This document shows positions 8,379 through 20,935 of a DNA stretch of 20,935 nt, piece after piece (the stretch's first letter is position 1; the number at the start of each line of letters is the position of its first letter). A program made the translations under genes and the position numbers. The DNA comes from Nitrospirota bacterium (GTDB lineage Bacteria; Nitrospirota; Thermodesulfovibrionia; Thermodesulfovibrionales; JdFR-88), in contig JAJYJB010000046.1 of the NCBI GenBank assembly GCA_021789735.1, positions 1-20,935 on the forward strand, in the 5' to 3' direction. The notes beneath the pieces were generated by a model. The model was not told the DNA's origin, did not search any database, and saw nothing but the letters and a program-made list of their open reading frames with translations.

Positions 8379-8407
8379 ATTATATCAAACAATGGACGGC
8401 GGGCGAA
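8379..8407 (-). promoter_or_regulatory. Extended -10 promoter of the osmC-like gene
   Basis: The minus strand carries a perfect -10 box TATAAT (8379-8384) directly preceded by TGA, an extended -10. The -35 position, 17 nt upstream (8402-8407), reads TTCGCC and is poor. A start near 8372 gives a leader of about 40 nt containing the AGGAGG site. Confidence 0.6.
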
Positions 8408-8413
8408 TTTAAT

Positions 8414-8536
8414 ATTGCCGTGCATTACCGGCTTCCGCTTTTTGCGGTTTTCTTCTGCCGCTGCAAAAAGGGCTTGCTTCGCCGGCATCGGCAACGAAGA
8501 AACCCGATGCCGCTCAAGCCGGCCCCGCCCGGCAAT
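8414..8536. other. Nested multi-helix inverted-repeat element (candidate structured RNA or palindromic repeat)
   Basis: Four sets of complementary arms nest inside each other: ATTGCCG (8414-8420) with CGGCAAT (8530-8536); CCGGCTT (8428-8434) with AAGCCGG (8516-8522); CTTTTTGC (8438-8445) with GCAAAAAG (8463-8470); and CGGCATCGG (8483-8491) with CCGATGCCG (8504-8512). Folded, this is an outer two-part stem enclosing two hairpins, a three-way junction with 31 perfect pairs. A competing helix, GGCTTG (8471-8476) with CAAGCC (8515-8520), would use the same bases as the second outer stem. The element lies between the osmC-like and aroC promoters and would be in neither predicted transcript. It matches no RNA family I recognise. 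It could be an independent small RNA, a repetitive palindromic element or a protein-binding site. Confidence 0.5.
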
Positions 8537-8577
8537 TTCCCAACAATCCGGCAGTTCCAAACAAAAAAGGGAGATAT

Positions 8578-8607
8578 TTGAAAAATCCCGGGTAGAGGAA
8601 ATATAAT
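8578..8607 (+). promoter_or_regulatory. Strong promoter of the aroC-aroK-aroB operon, giving a nearly leaderless mRNA
   Basis: TTGAAA (8578-8583), an 18-nt spacer and a perfect TATAAT (8602-8607) precede aroC. A start six to eight bases after the -10 box falls around 8613-8615, only five to seven nucleotides before the ATG at 8620. No Shine-Dalgarno fits in that leader; the nearest purine-rich AGAGGA (8594-8599) lies inside the promoter spacer. Confidence 0.7.
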
Positions 8608-8619
8608 AAGTTCTCAAAA

Positions 8620-9801
8620 ATGTTCAGATTTTACACGGCAGGGGAATCGCATGGAAAGGGCCTGGTAGGCCTGCTGGAGGGCATGCCCTCCGGGCTCGCC
8701 CTTTCATCCTCCGAAGACATAGACCCGGAGCTCAAAAGAAGGCAGCGGGGCCACGGCAGGGGCGGACGCATGAAGATAGAGTCCGACCATGCCGATATCA
8801 TCTCCGGCGTCAGGTGGGGGCTCACGACCGGTGCGCCCATAAGCCTTTTCATAGAGAACAGGGACTGGGCCAACTGGAGCCAGGCGATGTCCGCGCAGAA
8901 GGAATTTGCGGGCACCGCCGAGCCGGTAACGAGGCCCAGACCAGGCCATGCGGACCTGCCCGGATCGCTTAAATATGCCCACCACGACATAAGGAACATC
9001 CTCGAACGCTCAAGCGCGCGGGAAACGGCCATGAGGGTGGCCCTTGGCGCGATCGCAAAAAAATTCCTGGCCTCCTTTGACATACGGGTGGGAAGCTTTG
9101 TTTCCATGATAGGCGGCGCGGCCATGCAGACCCCCGTAAACACGGCCTCGGGGACGTCGCTTTTAAAGCTGTCAAAAAAGGCTGAGGCCTCCGATGTAAG
9201 ATGCCCGGAGGACGAAGCCGCCTCCGGGATGAAGGCCGCCATAGATGAGGCCGGGAGGGCCGGAGACACCCTTGGCGGCAGGTTTACCGTGTTTGTCACC
9301 GGGGCGCCTTCGGGGCTCGGAAGCCATACCCAGTGGGACAGGCGGCTGGATGGCTTTTTGGCCCAGGCGATGATGTCCATACAGGCCATAAAGGCCGTGG
9401 AGATAGGCGCGGGGGCCAGTGTGGCGGAAACCCCCGGCTCGGAGCTGATGGACGAGATATTCTACAGAAGCGATAAGAGGTTTTTTTTCAGGAAGAGCAA
9501 CAACATGGGGGGCATCGAGGGGGGCATGACAAACGGAATGCCCATCGTGGTGCATGCCGCAATGAAGCCGATCCCCACTCTTAAAAAACCGCTGCGCTCG
9601 GTGGACATGAGCACAAAAAAACCGTTCAAGGCAGCCTACGAGCGCTCGGATGTGTGCGCCGTACCCGCCGCCTCCGTAGTTGCCGAGGCCATGGCGGCGC
9701 TTGTGGTCTCCGGGGCGCTTCTTGAAAAGATGGGCGGCGACAGCCTGGATGAGACCCGCAGAAACTACGAATCCTATGTCCGGCAAATTGCGAAGTTCTG
9801 A
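8620..9801 (+). CDS. aroC: Chorismate synthase
   Basis: AroC converts 5-enolpyruvylshikimate-3-phosphate to chorismate, the last step of the shikimate pathway, using reduced FMN. The 393-residue protein carries the signatures GESHGKGL (about 8-15), RRQRGHGRGGRM, RPRPGHADLPGSLKY with DIRNILERSSARETA, and RSDVCAVPAASVV near the C terminus. NNMGGIEGGMTNG also matches the family. The N terminus MFRFYTAGESHGKG starts exactly where family members do, so the ATG at 8620 is sound. First gene of a tight operon: its last 26 bases overlap aroK. Translation may start on an almost leaderless transcript. A run of eight T (9480-9487) within Phe codons is in frame and the protein is intact. Confidence 0.97.
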   Translation: MFRFYTAGESHGKGLVGLLEGMPSGLALSSSEDIDPELKRRQRGHGRGGRMKIESDHADIISGVRWGLTTGAPISLFIENRDWANWSQAMSAQKEFAGTAEPVTRPRPGHADLPGSLKYAHHDIRNILERSSARETAMRVALGAIAKKFLASFDIRVGSFVSMIGGAAMQTPVNTASGTSLLKLSKKAEASDVRCPEDEAASGMKAAIDEAGRAGDTLGGRFTVFVTGAPSGLGSHTQWDRRLDGFLAQAMMSIQAIKAVEIGAGASVAETPGSELMDEIFYRSDKRFFFRKSNNMGGIEGGMTNGMPIVVHAAMKPIPTLKKPLRSVDMSTKKPFKAAYERSDVCAVPAASVVAEAMAALVVSGALLEKMGGDSLDETRRNYESYVRQIAKF

Positions 9802-10324
9802 GCTAAACATAGTGCTGACCGGCTTCATGGGAACGGGCAAGAGCTCCGTGGCCCGCGAGCTTGCGCATCTGCTTGGCCGCGCGGTTGTGGACATCGACGC
9901 GGAGATCGAAAAAAAGACCGGAAAGTCCATATCCGCGATATTCGCGGAATCGGGCGAGCCCCGCTTCCGCGAGATCGAGACGGAAACCACCCTGGAGGCG
10001 GCAAGGGGGAAAAACCAGATAATCTCCACAGGAGGGGGCGTGGTGCTTAAGGCGGAAAACATGGAGGCGCTCAGAGGCTCCGGCATGGTCTTTTGCCTTT
10101 ACGCAACGCCGGAGGCCATCCTGGAAAGGACGATCACCAACCGGGACAGGCCGCTTCTGCAGACCTCCGACCCGCTTGGCAGGATAAGGGAGCTCCTTTC
10201 GGCCCGCGACCCTCATTACAAGGGCAGCTGCCATCACCTGATAAACACCGTGGGGAAAACGCCCAAAGAGGTGGCCCTGGAGATCTCGGAGATATTTTGC
10301 AGGACATCGGAAAAACAGAGATAA
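9776..10324 (+). CDS. aroK: Shikimate kinase
   Basis: Shikimate kinase phosphorylates shikimate at the 3-hydroxyl with ATP, the fifth step of the chorismate pathway. The chosen start, ATG at 9776, gives 182 residues: MSGKLRSSEL then NIVLTGFMGTGKSSVARELA with the Walker A loop (about 16-23). The shikimate-binding Asp of VVDIDAEIE, the arginine of EPRFREIE, the STGGGVV loop and the lid arginines in NRDRPLL are visible. The frame is open back to 9680, but the upstream residues are antisense-like filler over aroC. A TTG at 9788 is an alternative start only four codons in. It overlaps the aroC stop by 26 nt and aroB by 28 nt, so translational coupling is likely. The length is normal for AroK/AroL. 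Confidence 0.94.
   Translation: MSGKLRSSELNIVLTGFMGTGKSSVARELAHLLGRAVVDIDAEIEKKTGKSISAIFAESGEPRFREIETETTLEAARGKNQIISTGGGVVLKAENMEALRGSGMVFCLYATPEAILERTITNRDRPLLQTSDPLGRIRELLSARDPHYKGSCHHLINTVGKTPKEVALEISEIFCRTSEKQR
10287..10299 (+). promoter_or_regulatory. Ribosome binding site and TTG start of aroB
   Basis: GGAG (10288-10291) followed by five bases and TTG (10297-10299) sets the aroB start inside the aroK reading frame. No ATG or GTG in the aroB frame falls in a sensible position between here and the conserved region. Confidence 0.7.
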
Positions 10325-11376
10325 CCGTTTCACTTGGGGAGCGGAGCTATCCCATACGCATGGGTAGCGGCATCCTTGCGGAGCTGGGCGCCTCCATGCT
10401 CCCCCTCGGGTTCGAAAAAAGGATCGCCCTCGTAAGCAACCCCACGGTGTACGGCATCTACGGCCAGACCGTCCTTGATTCCCTGTCCCGCGCCGGGTTC
10501 GATGTGACGCTCGTAAAAATCCCCGACGGGGAGGAATACAAAAGCCTGCTGTGGGCGGAGTTCATATACGGGGAGCTTCTAAGGGCCAGGCTGGAGAGGG
10601 GCTCCTGCCTTGTGGCCCTGGGGGGCGGCGTCATAGGGGACATCACAGGTTTCTGCGCGGCCACCTACATGCGCGGCATTCGTTTTGTGCAGGTGCCCAC
10701 CACGCTGCTGGCCCAGGTGGACAGCTCGGTTGGCGGCAAGACGGGGGTAAACCATGCCCTTGGCAAAAATATGATAGGGGCCTTCTGGCAGCCGTCCCTT
10801 GTCTGGATCGACACTGCCACCTTAAAAACCCTTCCGGCCAGGGAGTTTGCGGCCGGGATGGCCGAGGTCATCAAATACGGCGTCATAAGGGACCGTGCGT
10901 TTTTTGAGTACCTGGAGAAGGAAAACGCGCCAGTAAAAAACCTTTCCGCGGAGCACCTGATGCACATAGTCAAAAGGAGCTGTGAGATAAAGGCGGAAGT
11001 GGTGGCGCTGGACGAGCGGGAGGCCGGCCTGCGGGCGATACTCAATTACGGCCATACCATCGGCCATGCCATAGAGACCCTTACGGGTTATAAAAAATAC
11101 CTGCACGGAGAGGCCGTGGCCATAGGCATGTGCCTGGAGGCGCTTATCGCGCGCGGAAGGGGGCTGCTTGAAGGGGCGGACCTCGAAAGGATAAAAAAAC
11201 TCGTTGCCTCCTACGGCCTGCCCACCGAACTGCCGCATGGCCTTATCGGCAAACAGGACCTGACGGATGCGATGCTTCTGGACAAGAAGGTAAAAGGCGC
11301 GGAGGTCCGGGCGGTCCTGCCCTCTGGCATCGGGGATTTCAAAATAGAGACCGTCAGCGGCGCTGATCTCAAGTGA
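10297..11376 (+). CDS. aroB: 3-dehydroquinate synthase
   Basis: AroB converts DAHP to 3-dehydroquinate, the second step of the shikimate pathway, using NAD+ and a divalent metal. With the TTG start at 10297 the protein has 359 residues, the usual length. It contains PDGEEYKS, LVALGGGVIGDITGFCAATYMRGI, VPTTLLAQVDSSVGGKTGVNHALGKNMIGAFWQP, the metal-ligand region AAGMAEVIKYGVI, NYGHTIGHAIE and HGEAVAIGM. The frame is open back to 10093, but that segment lies wholly within aroK and is unrelated to AroB. The TTG has a GGAG Shine-Dalgarno at five-base spacing and overlaps aroK by 28 nt. Last gene of the aroC-aroK-aroB operon; a block of imperfect hairpins follows the stop. Confidence 0.95.
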   Translation: MQDIGKTEITVSLGERSYPIRMGSGILAELGASMLPLGFEKRIALVSNPTVYGIYGQTVLDSLSRAGFDVTLVKIPDGEEYKSLLWAEFIYGELLRARLERGSCLVALGGGVIGDITGFCAATYMRGIRFVQVPTTLLAQVDSSVGGKTGVNHALGKNMIGAFWQPSLVWIDTATLKTLPAREFAAGMAEVIKYGVIRDRAFFEYLEKENAPVKNLSAEHLMHIVKRSCEIKAEVVALDEREAGLRAILNYGHTIGHAIETLTGYKKYLHGEAVAIGMCLEALIARGRGLLEGADLERIKKLVASYGLPTELPHGLIGKQDLTDAMLLDKKVKGAEVRAVLPSGIGDFKIETVSGADLK

Positions 11377-11411
11377 TGAAGGCGGGCGATTAAGACCGGA
11401 GCCGGAACAAG

Positions 11412-11550
11412 AATCCGTCCAAGTCCGCGCTGGCCTTGAGCAACTTGGAAGTGCGGATTACATCTGCAAGTCCGCAGTTTCGGCGAATCGAAACTGGTGC
11501 GGAATGCAGGTTAAAACATGCATTTACTTCTCGCTTGCCGATGCATACCT
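11412..11550. other. Tandem imperfect hairpins downstream of aroB
   Basis: Three consecutive stem-loops can be drawn. The first pairs AATCCGTCCAAGT (11412-11424) with ACTTGGA (11443-11449) and CGGATT (11454-11459), 13 bp with one 4-nt bulge. The second pairs CTGCA (11464-11468), TCCGC (11471-11475) and AGTTTC (11476-11481) with GAAACT (11490-11495), GCGGA (11499-11503) and TGCAG (11505-11509), 16 bp with small bulges. The third pairs AGGT...ATGCAT (11508-11523) with ATGCATACCT (11541-11550), less neatly. No T-run follows, so these are not intrinsic terminators. No reading frame or known RNA family was recognised. Candidates are an aroB 3'-UTR-derived small RNA, an mRNA-stabilising structure, or a decayed palindromic repeat. 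The remaining spacer (11551-11649) holds nothing I recognise. Confidence 0.45.
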
Positions 11551-11648
11551 TCCAAAAATTTGTTTCCCCTGCGTTAAAAGGCTAGGTAGGATCGGCCTGT
11601 AACACATCGTGCGGCGGCGCTATTGAAGGGAAGAAAAAAGAAGATCCT

Positions 11649-11675
11649 GCGGGTTTTATTTTTTGCCCGTTTTTT
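11649..11675 (+). terminator. Weak intrinsic terminator between convergent aroB and channel genes
   Basis: A short stem CGGG (11650-11653)/CCCG (11666-11669) with a T-rich 12-nt loop is followed by six T (11670-11675) on the plus strand, directly before the channel gene stop. The four-pair core makes it a marginal terminator. On the other strand the T-run is displaced from the stem, so evidence for bidirectional action is weaker still. Confidence 0.35.
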
Positions 11676-12677
11676 CTATCGCTCCCCCTTGGCCAGCTTT
11701 TCGAGCCTCTTCAGGCTGGAGGCCTCGCCAAGCGCGATGAGCACATTGCCCGCCTTGAGGACCGAGCGCGATGTCGGATTGAACTTCATCTCGTCCTGGG
11801 CCTCCTTCATGCCCACCACTATTATCCCCAGGTCACGGCCAAGCCCGCACTGGTCCAGGCTCTGCCCGGCAAGCGGCGAGCCCTCCGTGATGTATATCTC
11901 CTCCATCTGCAGCTCCAGGTTGCCGGATTTCGTCGCGAACTCTATGAAGTCCATAACCGCAGGTTTCAGTATGGTGTGTGCTATCCTCAGGCCCCCGATG
12001 AAATATGGGGACACCACCTTGTCGGCCCCCGCCCGCAGCAGTTTCTGCTCTGAGCCCTCGTCCCCGGCCCTGGCCACCACGTTAAGAGTGGGATTGAGTC
12101 CCTTTGCCGTCAGGACCACATAGAGGTTCTCCGCGTCCGTGGGCAGAACGCTCACAAGACCGGCGGCGTTCTCTATTCCCGCCTCCCTGAGCACCTCGTC
12201 CCGGGTGGCGTCACCCTGAACCACCAGGACGCCCGGCTCCTCCGCGCCCGGCAGAAGCGGGGCCTTCTCTATGACCACGAACCCGGAGCCGTTTGCAAGG
12301 AACTCCCTGGATATGATCTTCCCCATCCTGCCATAGCCGCATATGATGTAATGGGACCTCAGCTGTTTTATCCTTTTCTCCAATTTTCTCCTCCCCAGGA
12401 GCTGGGCAAACTCACCCTCTATGACCACCCTGGCCCCGGTGTTTAGTATATAGAAAACTATCCCCAGGCTGAACAGAATGAGGAATATCGTGAACACCAT
12501 GCCATACCGGCTGAGCGGATGCACCTCCCTGTACCCCACCGTGGTTATCGTGATGACGGTCATGTACAGCGAGTCCAGAAACCCCCATCTCTCTACCAGC
12601 ATGTAGCCCGCCGTGCCGGTGGCGATGACCAGAAAGACAAGCACCAGGCTATAGATTATTTGCCGTCTGTAAGCCAT
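11676..12677 (-). CDS. Two-TM potassium channel with cytoplasmic TrkA-N/TrkA-C (RCK) domains
   Basis: The 333-residue protein has the architecture of MthK/GsuK-type ligand-gated K+ channels: TM1 (about 8-28), a pore loop (about 37-52), TM2 (about 59-80), a Rossmann RCK domain beginning HYIICGYGRMGKIISREF (about 109-126, nucleotide-binding GxGxxG), and a TrkA-C domain from about residue 240 to the end. It would sit in the inner membrane as a tetramer and open or close according to cytoplasmic ligands. The selectivity filter reads TITTVGYREVHP, with Arg where the final Gly of TVGYG normally stands; the AGG codon is clear. Transport of K+ is therefore likely from the fold, but selectivity is uncertain. 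ATG start at 12675-12677 abuts the Mut7-C stop with no gap, so it is cotranscribed with, and probably translationally coupled to, that gene and rpoBC. Confidence 0.9.
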   Translation of the reverse strand: MAYRRQIIYSLVLVFLVIATGTAGYMLVERWGFLDSLYMTVITITTVGYREVHPLSRYGMVFTIFLILFSLGIVFYILNTGARVVIEGEFAQLLGRRKLEKRIKQLRSHYIICGYGRMGKIISREFLANGSGFVVIEKAPLLPGAEEPGVLVVQGDATRDEVLREAGIENAAGLVSVLPTDAENLYVVLTAKGLNPTLNVVARAGDEGSEQKLLRAGADKVVSPYFIGGLRIAHTILKPAVMDFIEFATKSGNLELQMEEIYITEGSPLAGQSLDQCGLGRDLGIIVVGMKEAQDEMKFNPTSRSVLKAGNVLIALGEASSLKRLEKLAKGER

Positions 12678-13201
12678 CTACCGCTTCCCGTCTCCTTCAT
12701 CTTCCGCCGCGCCCGCCGGGTTTTTCCCTTTTTTGACCCTTTTCCCTGCCGCCGCTTTTTCCGTTCTGGACCTGATCCCCCCGGCGTGCGAACCTTCCCA
12801 GTACAGGTGCCCGCATCCGGAACACCTGAAAAACCCCTTCCTGCCATGGTGCAGAAACACGTACTCCGGCACCAGGTCCTTAAGCGGCCGTTTGTCCGGC
12901 ACACGGACGAGAGGGCCGTTGCAGAGGGAACACCTGGGGGTGTCCAGGGCTGAGAGGGAAAAGTGGTCCATTACCTGTTTAAGCTGCTCGGATGGGTCAT
13001 TGGAAGCAATAAGGAGGGCCTGCCCGCGGGCGGCCCTCCTTTCGGTCAGTCTTGTGTCCCGGGTCAGGACCGTGCGCCCTTCCCTTCTTGCCACCAGGAG
13101 AAGGGCGTCGTCCGTGATGTCCCGTTCATAGTAAGTGTCATACCCCATGAGCCTGAGCCACTTCGCAAGCCGCCCAAGCATCGCATCGGCTATGAAACGG
13201 A

Positions 13202-13205
<4 letters not shown>
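12678..13205 (-). CDS. Mut7-C RNase domain protein (PIN-like fold with zinc ribbon)
   Basis: Mut7-C domains are PIN-like putative ribonucleases named after the C terminus of C. elegans Mut-7; bacterial stand-alone members are mostly uncharacterised. The 175-residue protein starts [24 protein letters not shown], the diagnostic family opening with the first acidic residue Asp7. VLTRDTRL (Asp50) supplies a second acidic site. A zinc ribbon follows with Cys92/Cys95 (CSLC) and Cys128/Cys131 (CSGC). The last 35 residues are a basic, low-complexity tail ([16 protein letters not shown]) that may touch nucleic acid. The TTG start (13203-13205) overlaps the rpoC TGA by four bases (TTGA), and the family N terminus starts right there, so the TTG is credible. 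Being fused translationally to rpoC suggests a role in RNA metabolism linked to transcription, but this is inference. Confidence 0.88.
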
Positions 13206-17386
<4,181 letters not shown>

Positions 17387-17394
17387 AAAACTAA

Positions 17395-20935
<3,541 letters not shown>

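Noticed and set aside
8336..8617. Minus-strand 93-codon frame ending five bases before the OsmC-like start
   Set aside because: It runs through the aroC promoter and the palindromic element, has no recognisable domain and its start overlaps the promoter -10 region; probably chance.
9480..9487. Run of eight T in aroC as a possible slippage site
   Set aside because: It encodes in-frame Phe codons of an intact, conserved protein and no alternative product is evident.
9680..9775. Upstream extension of aroK
   Set aside because: It lies fully within conserved aroC sequence in another frame; the kinase fold begins after the ATG at 9776.
10093..10296. Upstream extension of aroB
   Set aside because: The 68 residues are encoded over aroK in another frame, are rich in Gly/Pro/Gln, and AroB homology starts after the TTG at 10297.

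Overview
The window is a stretch of bacterial core genome, fairly GC-rich by eye, with A-rich spacers. It holds the 3' part of the RNA polymerase cluster at one end and the start of the streptomycin (str) operon at the other, with about 10 kb of metabolic and accessory genes between them. The RpoB and RpoC sequences resemble Nitrospirota or Desulfobacterota-type bacteria more than enteric bacteria or Firmicutes. That placement is an impression from the protein sequences, not a computed one. No insertion sequence, prophage gene, CRISPR array, tRNA or rRNA was found.

Layout from the right edge leftward on the minus strand: rpoB (5' end cut by the window edge), rpoC, a Mut7-C/PIN-type RNase-like protein with a zinc ribbon, and a two-TM K+ channel with TrkA/RCK domains. 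These four are packed without gaps (a 4-nt overlap at rpoC/Mut7-C, 0 nt at Mut7-C/channel) and look like one transcription unit. Converging on it from the left is a plus-strand shikimate operon, aroC-aroK-aroB, whose genes overlap by 26 and 28 nt. aroC is preceded by a strong promoter so close to its ATG that the mRNA would be almost leaderless. Divergent from aroC is a small OsmC/Ohr-family gene, and convergent with that is a Cu+-type P1B ATPase carrying an N-terminal YHS domain and a heavy-metal-binding zinc-ribbon-like domain. Further left are mazG (plus) and hemW (minus), divergent from each other. hemW ends in an intrinsic terminator, after which a strong promoter drives rpsL-rpsG-fusA-tuf (tuf cut by the left edge).

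Functionally this is transcription (RpoB, RpoC), translation (S12, S7, EF-G, EF-Tu), aromatic amino-acid precursor synthesis (AroC, AroK, AroB), nucleotide-pool cleaning (MazG), heme trafficking (HemW), metal and redox homeostasis (Cu ATPase, OsmC-like) and ion homeostasis (K+ channel). Several start codons are not ATG (fusA TTG, rpsL GTG, Mut7-C TTG, aroB TTG).

I see no clear new multi-gene system. The most unusual signals are: (1) a nested multi-helix inverted-repeat element (8414-8536) standing between the osmC and aroC promoters; (2) a tandem set of imperfect hairpins (11412-11550) just downstream of aroB; (3) a HemW with CX4CX2C instead of the usual CX3CX2C radical-SAM motif; (4) a K+ channel whose selectivity filter reads TVGYR rather than TVGYG; and (5) the coupling of an RNase-like gene and a K+ channel to the end of the rpoBC operon.
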